This document shows, in pieces, positions 51,552-60,310 of a stretch of 64,000 nucleotides of DNA. The position numbers and the translations under genes were made by a program. How positions within the stretch are numbered: the first letter of the stretch is position 1; each line of letters begins with the position of its first letter. Origin of the DNA: Pseudoteredinibacter isoporae_A (GTDB lineage: Bacteria > Pseudomonadota > Gammaproteobacteria > Pseudomonadales > Cellvibrionaceae). The DNA is taken from NCBI RefSeq assembly GCF_040372805.1, contig NZ_BAABWJ010000001.1, positions 186,001 through 250,000 of the forward strand, read 5' to 3'. The notes beneath the pieces are model-generated. The model did not search any database, was not told the origin of the DNA, and saw nothing but the letters and a program-made list of their open reading frames with translations.

Positions 51552-53288
51552 GTGAGAACACAATATAGCGTTATTGCCGGCCTCATCAGCCTGGGCCTCG
51601 CCGCCTGCAGCCAGCAACCCCAGCCCGAGCCGGAACCCGTTGTAGAGAAAGTCGAAGAACAGCCCGCCGAACCCATTCCCGAGCGCCCCTTCGCACAGGA
51701 CACCCTGTACTCATTGTTAGTCGCCGAATTTGCCGGGCGGCGCGGCAACACCGATATTGCTCTGGACAACTATCTGGAACAGGCCCAACAGACCCGCGAT
51801 ACCGGATTGGCCATGCACAGTGCCAAGATTGCACGCCAACTGCGCAAGCCCCAAGCCGCCCTTGAAGCAGCCATGCTGTGGAGCGAACTTGACCCCAATA
51901 GTGAAGAAGCACTGTTTATTGCGACAACCGAACTGATCAACGCCAAACGTTTTGTCGAAGCACTGGAATATTCCCGCAAGCTGGAACAACGAGGCAATCA
52001 AGCCCTGCATTTGACCATCGCCAGCCAGGCCAGCAACAGTGAAGGTGCCAATCTCGGCATCATGGCCGAGCTGATTCAATCTTGGCTGGAAGAAGAGGGG
52101 GAAGACACCGAGTTACTTACCGCCCTGGCCATCTTGCTGCAACAACAGGCTCCAGATCAATCTCTGGCGCTGGCCCAACGCGCACTCGCACAAGACCCGA
52201 ACTACACCAGTGCCGCCATTGTTGAAGTCAAAGCCCTGCAAAGATTGAAGCGCACTCTGGAAGCAAAATCCCGGTTGGAGGCACTCTTAAAGGAGCAACC
52301 TGAGAACAAACGCCTGCGCGTGCAATACGCCCGCCTGATGGCCAATGTCGATCTCGCCGCAGCCGAAAGCGAGTTTGCCGGCCTTTATCGAGATTACCCC
52401 AAGGATACCGAGCTGCAACTGGCTTATGCGCTGGTGCTTTACGAGCTGGGCAAAATCAACCCCGCCGAGGAGCAGTTCAGCCTGTTGCTGGATAAAGAAC
52501 ACAGCTACTCCATGGCGAACTATTACCTTGGCCGCATCGCCATGAACCGCCAGCAACCTCATGTCGCCATGGGCTACTTCGACGAAGTTCGAGCAGGCGA
52601 TCCTAATTACCTTCCCGCATGGGTCTTTCGCAGTGACCTTCTCGTCGAGCAAGGGCAAAGCGACGAAGCCATTGCCTTGCTGGAGCGCTCGGCCAAACAA
52701 TTTCCCAAGCTGGCCCAACGCTTCTTGCTGGTGACCGTGGAAGCTTTTAACAAGTATGGCCAAAGCGATATGTCCATTGCCCTGCTGAATAAAGCACTGG
52801 CGCAAGACCCTAGCAATCGCCATCTGCTTTACGGAAGAGCGATGAGCTATGAAAAACAGGATCAGCTCTCCGCGATGGAAGCCGATCTGCGCGCTATATT
52901 ACAAAACAAACCGGACGATGCCAGCGTACTGAATGCACTCGGTTACACTTTGGCCACTCGCAGCGACCGAAAAGACGAAGCCTTCGAGCTGATCCACCGT
53001 GCCTTCGTCCTCAACCCCAATGACCCGGCCATTATCGACAGCATGGGCTGGATAGAATATCTTCGCGGCAATCTTGAACCCGCCTTAGGCCATTTGCGCC
53101 GCGCTATGGAAGCCTACCCTGACCATGAAATTGCCGCCCACCTGGGTGAAGTACTTTGGCAAATGGGCCGTCAGGATGAAGCCGAAGCGGTGTGGCAAGC
53201 CGGCTTTAAGCTCAACCCCGGCAGTGGAATATTGCAGGAAGTTATGCAACGTTTGAAGGCAAACCAGCCCCCAAATACGTCGGAGTAA
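51552..53288 (+). CDS. TPR-repeat outer-membrane lipoprotein
   Basis: A 578-residue lipoprotein: signal peptide with lipobox LGLAAC (Cys at about residue 19), a Pro/Glu-rich linker, then many tetratricopeptide helices through the whole length (for example ALDNYLEQAQ, AEEQFSLLLDK, ALGYTLATRSDRKDEAFELI, HLRRAMEAYPDHEIAAHLGEVLW split by loops). Its start codon is GTG at 51552, with only weak Shine-Dalgarno context. The position before lolB and ispE, divergent from hemA, equals that of the P. aeruginosa PA4667 TPR protein. Proposed role is as an envelope scaffold; not proven. Confidence 0.9.
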   Translation: MRTQYSVIAGLISLGLAACSQQPQPEPEPVVEKVEEQPAEPIPERPFAQDTLYSLLVAEFAGRRGNTDIALDNYLEQAQQTRDTGLAMHSAKIARQLRKPQAALEAAMLWSELDPNSEEALFIATTELINAKRFVEALEYSRKLEQRGNQALHLTIASQASNSEGANLGIMAELIQSWLEEEGEDTELLTALAILLQQQAPDQSLALAQRALAQDPNYTSAAIVEVKALQRLKRTLEAKSRLEALLKEQPENKRLRVQYARLMANVDLAAAESEFAGLYRDYPKDTELQLAYALVLYELGKINPAEEQFSLLLDKEHSYSMANYYLGRIAMNRQQPHVAMGYFDEVRAGDPNYLPAWVFRSDLLVEQGQSDEAIALLERSAKQFPKLAQRFLLVTVEAFNKYGQSDMSIALLNKALAQDPSNRHLLYGRAMSYEKQDQLSAMEADLRAILQNKPDDASVLNALGYTLATRSDRKDEAFELIHRAFVLNPNDPAIIDSMGWIEYLRGNLEPALGHLRRAMEAYPDHEIAAHLGEVLWQMGRQDEAEAVWQAGFKLNPGSGILQEVMQRLKANQPPNTSE

Positions 53289-53290
53289 AC

Positions 53291-53902
53291 ATGCTAAAAC
53301 CATCGCTTCGATTCTGCTTAGTCAGCGCCGGTGCGTATCTGGCCGCCTGTAGCCATGTTAACCAACAGACTGAACCTGATCAGGCCAACGCTCCTCTTCA
53401 GCAACAGACCTCTGTTGAACAAAGCGCGCGCCTTGAGCAATTAGCCAAACAAAGCAACTGGCGGCTGCGAGGGAAAATTGGCCTGAAAAGCCCACAAAAA
53501 AACGGCTCAGGCTTCATCGACTGGCAACAGAAAAACGATCAGTTCCGCTTGCAAGTCAGCGGCCCCCTCGGTCAGGGCAGCACGACCATCACCGGCGATC
53601 AGCACACACTGCAAGTACAAGGTGCCGATGAAAGCTCTGCCCAGGACCCCAATCGACAGGCCGAAGAGGCTTTGGGCTGGCCGTTGCCACAACGGGAAAT
53701 GCCCTATTGGGTTCGAGGACTCGCCGCCCCAGAAACCCCCCATCAAGGTGAATGGTCGAACGGTTTGCTGCAACAACTCGAACAAAATGGCTGGCATATT
53801 GAATACCAACGTTACAGCCGCCACCGCACCCCGCTGCCAGAAAAAATAAAGCTGCGGCGCGACGAAATTCACATCACCCTTGTGGTTAAACGCTGGCAAT
53901 AG
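53291..53902 (+). CDS. lolB: Outer-membrane lipoprotein receptor LolB
   Basis: Accepts lipoproteins from the periplasmic carrier LolA and inserts them in the outer membrane. The 203-residue precursor has a lipobox AYLAAC (Cys about residue 20); the residue after the cysteine is Ser, consistent with outer-membrane sorting. The body shows WRLRGKIGLKSP, FIDWQQKNDQFRLQVSGPLGQG and PLPQREMPYWVRGL, typical of LolB. Start ATG three bases after the TPR gene, with GGAG five bases before it. Followed by ispE as in E. coli and Pseudomonas. Confidence 0.95.
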   Translation: MLKPSLRFCLVSAGAYLAACSHVNQQTEPDQANAPLQQQTSVEQSARLEQLAKQSNWRLRGKIGLKSPQKNGSGFIDWQQKNDQFRLQVSGPLGQGSTTITGDQHTLQVQGADESSAQDPNRQAEEALGWPLPQREMPYWVRGLAAPETPHQGEWSNGLLQQLEQNGWHIEYQRYSRHRTPLPEKIKLRRDEIHITLVVKRWQ

Positions 53903-53917
53903 GGCGGTAAAGAGACA

Positions 53918-54766
53918 TTGGATACACGGCAACACTGGGACTTAGAGCTGCCCGCCCCCGCCAAACTCAACTTGTTTTTGCACATTCTGGGCCGCAGAAG
54001 CGATGGCTACCACGAACTGCAAACCCTGTTTCAACTACTGGATCACGGTGACCAACTGAGCTTTCGTCGTCGCCAGGACCAGCAAGTTCTCCTGACACCC
54101 GACTTTCCAGACATTCCCATGGAAAGCAATCTGGTCTATCGCGCCGCCCGAATGCTGCAGGAACACGACAAGCAACAACAGGGCGTGGACATCCATTTGC
54201 ACAAGCGGCTACCCGCAGGCGGCGGCATTGGAGGCGGCAGCAGCGATGCCGCCACCACGCTGGTTGGACTGAATCATCTGTGGCAAACCGGCTTAAGCAA
54301 AGCGGAATTATGCAAGCTGGGCTTACGGCTCGGCGCTGACGTTCCCGTCTTTATTAACGGGCAAAGCGCCTGGGCTGAAGGTGTAGGCGAACGACTGCAA
54401 GCCATTGAATTAGAAGAGAAATGGTATGTCGTGTTGGCACCAAACAGCCATGTTTCAACCGCGGAAATTTTTTCAAATAAAAATTTGACAAGAGACAGTT
54501 CGGCCATTACAGTAGCGGCCTTTCTTGAGCAGGGTGGTCAAAATGACTGCCAGCAGTTGGTCAGCTCACTCTACCCTGAGGTCGCTGAAACGCTGAATTG
54601 GCTAAGTCAATTCGCACCAGCTAAAATGACGGGAACTGGCGCTTGTGTCTTCGCCAGCTTCGCTGATCAAACAGCGGCTGAAGCGATACTTAAGCAAAAA
54701 CCTGAACATCTCGATGGCTTTGTTGCCCGAGGCATTCAGGAATCGCCAATCCTGACACTACTTTAA
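53918..54766 (+). CDS. ispE: 4-diphosphocytidyl-2-C-methyl-D-erythritol kinase
   Basis: Phosphorylates CDP-methylerythritol in the MEP pathway of isoprenoid synthesis. The 282-residue GHMP kinase has PAPAKLNLFLHILGRRSDGYHEL, split at about residues 10-33, the ATP loop PAGGGIGGGSSDAATTL, and MTGTGACVFASF. The only plausible start is TTG at 53918, giving MDTRQHWDLELPAPAKLN, since the next in-frame ATG falls inside the domain. Order lolB-ispE-tRNA-Gln-prs is conserved. Confidence 0.96.
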   Translation: MDTRQHWDLELPAPAKLNLFLHILGRRSDGYHELQTLFQLLDHGDQLSFRRRQDQQVLLTPDFPDIPMESNLVYRAARMLQEHDKQQQGVDIHLHKRLPAGGGIGGGSSDAATTLVGLNHLWQTGLSKAELCKLGLRLGADVPVFINGQSAWAEGVGERLQAIELEEKWYVVLAPNSHVSTAEIFSNKNLTRDSSAITVAAFLEQGGQNDCQQLVSSLYPEVAETLNWLSQFAPAKMTGTGACVFASFADQTAAEAILKQKPEHLDGFVARGIQESPILTLL

Positions 54767-54783
54767 ATGCTCAACACCTTTAC

Positions 54784-54858
54784 TGGGGTGTAGCCAAGCG
54801 GTAAGGCAGCGGGTTTTGATCCCGTCATGCGAAGGTTCGAATCCTTCCACCCCAGCCA
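54784..54858 (+). tRNA. tRNA-Gln (anticodon UUG)
   Basis: A 75-nt cloverleaf: acceptor TGGGGTG / CACCCCA, D-loop AGCCAAGCGGTAAGGCA, anticodon stem GCGGG / CCCGT with loop TTTTGAT (anticodon TTG), T-arm GAAGGTTCGAATCCTTC, and encoded CCA. Located between ispE and prs, as in other gammaproteobacteria. Confidence 0.98.
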
Positions 54859-54903
54859 TCTTTTATCTCCCTGATAAACGCTCAAATTTCCAGCAATTCC
54901 CTC

Positions 54904-54932
54904 TTTAATCACCCCCGAAAACAAGGTAGAAT
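54904..54932 (+). promoter_or_regulatory. Probable prs promoter
   Basis: TAGAAT (54927-54932) with a weak TTTAAT 17 bp upstream. The -10 box sits in GGTAGAATGCGCGCCCC, nearly identical to the string before fabA (825-843). The GC-rich discriminator after the -10 box suggests growth-rate control. About 70 bp leader before the GTG start. Confidence 0.45.
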
Positions 54933-55004
54933 GCGCGCCCCTGAATTTGCCCAATAGACAGAGCAGGGCAAACTAACCGTGAACACCAACGCTAAGGAAA
55001 TACC

Positions 55005-55946
55005 GTGGCCGATTTAATGGTTTTTACCGGGAACGCTAACCCGGAATTAGCAAAGAAAATTGTCAACCGCCTGGGCATCCCTCTGGGTGACGCTACAGTC
55101 AGTCAGTTTTCCGATGGCGAAGTCGCGGTGGAGATTAACGAGAATGTACGCGGACGCGAAGTTTTCGTTGTGCAGTCGACCTGCGCACCCACAAACGACA
55201 ACCTAATGGAGTTGATCGTCATGGTGGACGCACTGCGTCGCGCCTCTGCAGGCCGCATTACAGCGGTAGTGCCCTACTTTGGCTATGCTCGCCAGGATCG
55301 TCGCGTACGATCTTCCCGAGTACCGATTAGTGCCAAAGTTGTTGCCGACATGATGGTCGGTGTAGGCGTTGACCGAGTATTGACGGTTGATCTGCACGCA
55401 GAACAGATCCAGGGCTTTTTTGACGTGCCAGTGGACAATGTCTACGCCTCCCCGGTTTTGCTGGATGACATCAATCGCCAGAAATACGAAAACCTGGTGG
55501 TGGTTTCTCCAGACATTGGCGGCGTAGTACGCGCCCGAGCCGTAGCGAAACAGCTGGATGTCGACCTGGCCATTATCGATAAGCGTCGCCCAAGCGCCAA
55601 CGTCGCCGAGGTGATGAACCTGATTGGTGAAGTGGACGGTCGTACCTGTTTGCTGGTCGACGACATGGTGGATACTGCAGGCACCTTGTGTAATGCCGCT
55701 GCGGCCTTGAAAGAGCAAGGTGCAACCAAAGTTGTTGCCTACTGTACTCACCCAGTACTGTCAGGCAATGCACTAAAGAATTTGAACAATTCAATTCTCG
55801 ATGAAATGGTCGTCGCTGACTCTATTCCATTGAATAGCGAGATTGAAAAGCTGGGCACGGTGCGCCAGCTAACCTTGTCAGGCATGCTGGCTGAAGCCAT
55901 GCGCCGTCTGGCCAACGAAGAATCTTTGAGTGCGATGTTCCGCTAA
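55005..55946 (+). CDS. prs: Ribose-phosphate pyrophosphokinase
   Basis: Makes PRPP from ribose 5-phosphate and ATP for nucleotide, His and Trp synthesis. The 313-residue protein has the ATP/Mg motif DLHAEQIQGFFD, the flexible YFGYARQDR loop, and the PRPP-binding VDDMVDTAGTL. GTG start at 55005 with AAGGA six bases upstream; an ATG four codons later is less well placed. Full length and highly conserved. Confidence 0.98.
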   Translation: MADLMVFTGNANPELAKKIVNRLGIPLGDATVSQFSDGEVAVEINENVRGREVFVVQSTCAPTNDNLMELIVMVDALRRASAGRITAVVPYFGYARQDRRVRSSRVPISAKVVADMMVGVGVDRVLTVDLHAEQIQGFFDVPVDNVYASPVLLDDINRQKYENLVVVSPDIGGVVRARAVAKQLDVDLAIIDKRRPSANVAEVMNLIGEVDGRTCLLVDDMVDTAGTLCNAAAALKEQGATKVVAYCTHPVLSGNALKNLNNSILDEMVVADSIPLNSEIEKLGTVRQLTLSGMLAEAMRRLANEESLSAMFR

Positions 55947-56045
55947 GAACATCCTGCTCAAGCAACACCTCAGCATACGCTGAGTATATTAACCCCGCTG
56001 CGATTCTGGTCGCGGAGAGCAGCGGAAGACAGATGAGGAAAAATC

Positions 56046-56678
56046 ATGTCTAACGATTTTAAATTGAATGCCCAAGCCCGAGACCTGCAGGGAAAAGGTG
56101 CGAGCCGCCGCCTGCGTCGTCTGGAAAACAAAGTTCCTGCTATCGTTTACGGTGGTAAGAAAAAGCCAGCTAACATCACGATTGCTCACAATGAGCTGAT
56201 CAAGCAGCTGGAAAACGAAGCGTTTTACTCTCACATCATCGAGCTGGACATCGATGGCAAAGCTGAGAATGTCATTCTGAAAGATCTGCAGCGTCACCCA
56301 TCAAAAGCTCTGGTTATGCACGCCGACTTCCTGCGCGTATCCAAAACCAAGAAGCTGAAGACGACAGTACCACTGCACTTCATTAACGAAGACTCTTGCA
56401 AAGCGGTTAAGCTGCAGGGTTGCACCGTTGCTCACAGCATGACCGAACTGGAAATCACTTGTTTGCCAGCCAACCTGCCTGAGTACATCGAAGTTGACTT
56501 CGCAGAAGCGGAAGCCGGTTCTGTAATCCACATCTCTGATCTGAAACTGCCAAAAGGTGTTGAGTCTGTTGCTCTGAGCCATGGCTCCGATCACGATCTG
56601 ACCGTTGCTGTTGTTAACAAGCCTAAGGGCAGCGCAGCTGACGAAGAAGAAGGTGGCGAAGAAGAAGCAGCCGAGTAA
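56046..56678 (+). CDS. rplY: 50S ribosomal protein L25/Ctc
   Basis: Binds 5S rRNA in the central protuberance. The 210-residue protein is the long Ctc form: N-terminal L25 domain (about 5-95; GKGASRRLRRLENKVPAIVYGG), C-terminal TL5-like domain (about 100-195; IHISDLKLPKGVE), and an acidic end rich in Glu. The ATG has TGAGGAAAAATC upstream. prs-rplY-pth order as in Pseudomonas. Confidence 0.97.
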   Translation: MSNDFKLNAQARDLQGKGASRRLRRLENKVPAIVYGGKKKPANITIAHNELIKQLENEAFYSHIIELDIDGKAENVILKDLQRHPSKALVMHADFLRVSKTKKLKTTVPLHFINEDSCKAVKLQGCTVAHSMTELEITCLPANLPEYIEVDFAEAEAGSVIHISDLKLPKGVESVALSHGSDHDLTVAVVNKPKGSAADEEEGGEEEAAE

Positions 56679-56700
56679 TCGACTACGTTTTCTTTCTTCG

Positions 56701-56730
56701 AAAAAGCCGGCTTCTGCCGGCTTTTTTATT
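56701..56730 (+). terminator. Rho-independent terminator after rplY
   Basis: Perfect 11-bp stem AAAAAGCCGGC / GCCGGCTTTTT with a 4-nt loop and T/A tail. It separates rplY from the small exported protein gene. Confidence 0.92.
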
Positions 56731-56840
56731 GCCCGAAAAATACCCACGACCACCAAAGCGGATCTGGCACACTCAAACGACTGTGATCCCGTAGAAGTTT
56801 CTTATAGACTGCATTTTTTACCGACTCGAGCCTACCGACG

Positions 56841-57311
56841 ATGCTGAGACTGTTACTACTGTGTTGCTGTACCCTGACTGCCTACGCACAGGCTGATGCC
56901 CAGCAAGCCGTGAATAACACCCTGGACCGCTTCCATCAATATGCTGCTGAAGCGAACGGCCAAGCGTATTTTGAGCTGATGAGTGATGACATGGTCTACT
57001 TGGGCACCGATGCCAGCGAACGCTGGAGCAAGTCCGACTTTAAGGCCTACGCTCTGCCCTACTTCAATAAAGGACGCGGCTGGCTCTACACCGCACAGGA
57101 ACGTCACATTATCCTCAGTGCAGACGGCACGTTGGCGTGGTTTGATGAACTGCTCAACAATGAAAAATACGGCGTAGTACGCGGCTCAGGTGTATTGAGT
57201 CTGACTAAAGACGGCTGGCGCTTGCGACAATACAATCTGGCGTTTCCCATTCCCAACGCATTAGCTGGGGAATTTACCGCCCGCATGAAACAACACGGCC
57301 AAACACCATGA
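56841..57311 (+). CDS. Exported SnoaL-like (NTF2-fold) protein
   Basis: A 156-residue protein with a signal peptide (about 1-16, ending AYAQA) and a cone-shaped NTF2/SnoaL-type domain: the first helix LDRFHQYAAEANGQAYF, then DDMVYLGTDASERWSKSDFKAY, WFDELL, GSGVLSLTKDGWRLRQYNL. Members of this fold bind small hydrophobic ligands or are hydrolases; I do not see a decisive active site. It overlaps the following small membrane protein gene by four bases (ATGA), so the two act as a pair. Inserted between rplY and pth, which are adjacent in Pseudomonas. Confidence 0.8.
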   Translation: MLRLLLLCCCTLTAYAQADAQQAVNNTLDRFHQYAAEANGQAYFELMSDDMVYLGTDASERWSKSDFKAYALPYFNKGRGWLYTAQERHIILSADGTLAWFDELLNNEKYGVVRGSGVLSLTKDGWRLRQYNLAFPIPNALAGEFTARMKQHGQTP

Positions 57312-57574
57312 AACGCTTCACCTTCTATCTGGCTCTGATCGCCAGCGCCGTCGGCTCGCTTATTGCTCTGGCCGCGCTGTTTGGCCTGTTATCAAGCGGA
57401 CAACGGGAAACCAGCGCGTTTCTCGGCGCCATGTTTGCCCTGAGTAATGCCGCCATTGCCTACTCGATCCACATGGTGAATCAAGGTAAAGACATTGGCC
57501 ACAAAACCTACCCGGCAAGCTTGGTCTCTCTGCTGCTGGTTATTTTGATGATATATCGCTGGTGGTCTTTCTAA
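57308..57574 (+). CDS. Small membrane protein of unknown function
   Basis: An 88-residue protein with three hydrophobic segments (about 5-28, 38-55 and 68-84). It begins within the stop codon of the SnoaL-like gene and ends 28 bp before pth. I do not recognise the family. Coupled translation with the exported SnoaL-like protein suggests a shared function. Confidence 0.68.
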   Translation: MKRFTFYLALIASAVGSLIALAALFGLLSSGQRETSAFLGAMFALSNAAIAYSIHMVNQGKDIGHKTYPASLVSLLLVILMIYRWWSF

Positions 57575-57601
57575 GCCTAAGACCACAGCACGAGGAACCT
57601 T

Positions 57602-58186
57602 ATGAACAATCCCATTCGCCTGGTTGTCGGGCTCTGCAACCCCGGCAGCGAATACGAAGGCACACGCCACAATGCCGGCGCGGACTTCGTGGATGAATTG
57701 TTGCGCCAGTACGGCGGTCAGTTCAGCCCGGAAAGCAAATTTTATGGCGAGGCAGCCCGCATCAGCATTAACGGCAAAGACATTCGCCTGCTGAAGCCCA
57801 CAACTTTTATGAATCGCAGTGGCCAATCCGTCAGCGCCATCGCCAAGTTCTTTAAAATTTCACCGGAAGAAATTCTGGTGGCACACGATGAGCTGGACAT
57901 GGACCCCGGTGTCGCCCGCCTGAAAATCGGTGGCGGTCACGGTGGCCACAACGGCCTGCGGGATATCATCAAGGCGCTGGGTAACAATAACAACTTCGCC
58001 CGCTTGCGACTCGGTATTGGCCACCCTGGCAGTGCCAAGGAAGTCGCCAATTATGTCCTCAAACGCCCTTCCGGCAGCGACCGCCAGGCCATCGACGACG
58101 CCATCTATGACGCCAGCAAGGTTCTGCCTCAAGCTGCACAGGGACAGTGGAACGATGCCATGAAAGAGCTGCACAGCAAGAAATAA
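57602..58186 (+). CDS. pth: Peptidyl-tRNA hydrolase
   Basis: Recycles tRNA from prematurely released peptidyl-tRNA. The 194-residue protein has VGLCNPGSEYEGTRHNAG with catalytic H23, KPTTFMNRSGQSV, AHDELDMDPG with the aspartate that supports catalysis, and GGHGGHNGLRD. A good ribosome binding site (CGAGGAACCTT) precedes the ATG. Confidence 0.98.
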   Translation: MNNPIRLVVGLCNPGSEYEGTRHNAGADFVDELLRQYGGQFSPESKFYGEAARISINGKDIRLLKPTTFMNRSGQSVSAIAKFFKISPEEILVAHDELDMDPGVARLKIGGGHGGHNGLRDIIKALGNNNNFARLRLGIGHPGSAKEVANYVLKRPSGSDRQAIDDAIYDASKVLPQAAQGQWNDAMKELHSKK

Positions 58187-58377
58187 AGCTTGCTGGCAGC
58201 GCTTCACACCTCCGTTATATCGCAGCTCATCCTGATTAGCACTCTGTTGAGCTGAACAGCACAGTAATCCCACAACAATATCGCCTCACAACTGAGCGCT
58301 ATCGTGCATTATTCGTTTAATTAAAGGTTCAACTAATTAGGGCTCTACCGATTAAGTGCCCAGAAGCGGAGATAACT

Positions 58378-60207
58378 ATGAAGCCATTAGCCCTCGTAAC
58401 ATGCGTGTCGGCGCTAGCCTTGTTTGGCTGCAACGAACAGGCAACCGAAACAACGGTTCAAAAAGAAAATCAACAAGCAGCGGCCCCAACCGCCCAACAG
58501 GCCAAAGCGTTTCTGGAAAAGGCCAACGAAGAATTAGGTCAGTCTCTGGAAGACTACGCCCGAGCCTCTTGGATTGCCGCCACCTACATCAACGACGACT
58601 CGCAGTACCTGGAAGCCAAAGCGGCTACCGAATTCAGCCTGCTGAGCGTTAAGCTGGCCAAAGAGGCCGCCAGCTACGATAAGGTCGAATTGGACAGCTC
58701 CAGCCGCCGCCAGATGGACGCCCTGAAACTCACCCTGAGCTTCCCGGCCCCCAACGACCCAGCACAGGCCAAACGCCTTGCTGAAATTGGTTCCAAAATG
58801 CAGGGCATGTATGGCAAAGGGAAATACTGTAACGATGAGCGTTGTTACAACTTAGGTGAAATGAGCGCTGTTTTTGCCAATCAACGCGACCCAGAATTGC
58901 TGAAAGAGTTGTGGGCAGGCTGGCGTGAAGTATCACCACCAATGCGCCCTCTTTATGAAGAACAAGTCAGCATCGCCAACAAAGGTGCCCAAGACCTGGG
59001 CTTTGATAACCTGAGCGTATTGTGGCGCTCCAACTACGACATGGATCCCGATGCTTTCGCGGCCGATGCCGACGCCCAATGGGAAAAAGTAAAACCGCTG
59101 TACGATTCTCTGCAGTGCCATGTTCGCACCAAGCTGAGTGAACACTACGGCAGCGATGTAGTACCAGCCGACGGGAAAATTCCCGCGCACCTGCTGGGCA
59201 ATATGTGGGCCCAGACCTGGGGCAATATTTACGAGCTGGTTAAACCCGAAGGTGTTGAGCAGAGCTACGACTTGACGGAGTTGATCGAAAAGTCCGGCAT
59301 GAGCGAAATGGACATGGTAAAAACCGGTGAAGCATTCTTCAGCTCATTAGGTTTTGAAGAATTGCCCGAAACCTTCTGGGAACGCTCCCAGTTTACCAAG
59401 CCTCGCGACCGCGACGTAGTGTGTCACGCCAGTGCCTGGGATGTGGATAACGTTGACGATCTGCGCATCAAAATGTGCATCCAGAAAAATGGCGAAGACT
59501 TCCAAACGATTCACCATGAGCTGGGCCACAACTATTATCAGCGCGCTTACAACAAACAACCGATTCTATTCCGTGGCAGTGCCAATGATGGCTTCCATGA
59601 AGCCCTAGGTGATGTTGTCGGCCTGTCCATTACGCCAAGCTATTTGGTGCAAATCGGTTTACTCGACAAAGAGCCACCTGCATCTGAAGACCTGGGTTTC
59701 CTGATGCAACAAGCACTGGATAAAATTGCCTTCCTGCCTTTCGGTTTATTGGTGGACAAATGGCGCTGGCAGGTATTTAACGGTGACCTGAAGCCGGCCG
59801 ATTACAACAAAGGCTGGTGGGAACTGCGCGAAAAGTATCAGGGCATTACACCTCCTGTTGCACGCAGCGAAGCAGACTTTGATCCAGGTGCCAAATACCA
59901 CGTGCCCGGCAACACGCCTTACACCCGCTACTTCCTGGCCTTTATTCAGCAGTTCCAGTTCCATCGCGCTCTGTGTGAAAAAGCCGGCTATCAAGGCCCA
60001 TTGCATCGCTGCTCGGTTTACAACAACAAAGAAGTTGGCGAGAGCTTAAAGGCCATGATGGAGATGGGTTCCAGCCGCCCATGGCAGGACGCCATGCAAG
60101 CCGTTACCGGTCAACGTGAGTTGGATGCCTCCGCGATTATCGATTACTTCGCACCACTGAAAGTGTGGTTGGACGAGCAAAACAAAGGCCGTCAGTGCGG
60201 CTGGTAA
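58378..60207 (+). CDS. Lipoprotein peptidase of family M2 (ACE-like)
   Basis: A 609-residue zinc dipeptidyl carboxypeptidase related to angiotensin-converting enzyme. The N-terminus has a lipobox ALFGC (Cys about residue 18), so the enzyme is lipid-anchored in the envelope. The zinc site is H380-E-L-G-H384 (with H379 before it) and E408 in HEALGDVVG, the same 24-residue spacing as in human ACE; the downstream FIQQFQFHRALCEKAG is also typical of ACE, including the cysteine-rich end. Removal of C-terminal dipeptides is the expected reaction. Start ATG with GGAG six bases upstream; stand-alone gene with terminator. Confidence 0.94.
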   Translation: MKPLALVTCVSALALFGCNEQATETTVQKENQQAAAPTAQQAKAFLEKANEELGQSLEDYARASWIAATYINDDSQYLEAKAATEFSLLSVKLAKEAASYDKVELDSSSRRQMDALKLTLSFPAPNDPAQAKRLAEIGSKMQGMYGKGKYCNDERCYNLGEMSAVFANQRDPELLKELWAGWREVSPPMRPLYEEQVSIANKGAQDLGFDNLSVLWRSNYDMDPDAFAADADAQWEKVKPLYDSLQCHVRTKLSEHYGSDVVPADGKIPAHLLGNMWAQTWGNIYELVKPEGVEQSYDLTELIEKSGMSEMDMVKTGEAFFSSLGFEELPETFWERSQFTKPRDRDVVCHASAWDVDNVDDLRIKMCIQKNGEDFQTIHHELGHNYYQRAYNKQPILFRGSANDGFHEALGDVVGLSITPSYLVQIGLLDKEPPASEDLGFLMQQALDKIAFLPFGLLVDKWRWQVFNGDLKPADYNKGWWELREKYQGITPPVARSEADFDPGAKYHVPGNTPYTRYFLAFIQQFQFHRALCEKAGYQGPLHRCSVYNNKEVGESLKAMMEMGSSRPWQDAMQAVTGQRELDASAIIDYFAPLKVWLDEQNKGRQCGW

Positions 60208-60277
60208 TGTGCTCAATCACCATCGAATAAAGGTCTTTGTTCGACGGTAAATAAGTTGATGAGCAAAACCGCAACAT

Positions 60278-60310
60278 AAAAAAGCCAGAGCCCCTCGCTC
60301 TGGCTTTTTT
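60278..60310. terminator. Bidirectional terminator between the M2 peptidase and LysR genes
   Basis: Perfect 14-bp stem AAAAAAGCCAGAGC / GCTCTGGCTTTTTT with a 5-nt loop. Its right end overlaps the stop codon of the convergent lysR gene by two bases. Confidence 0.92.
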
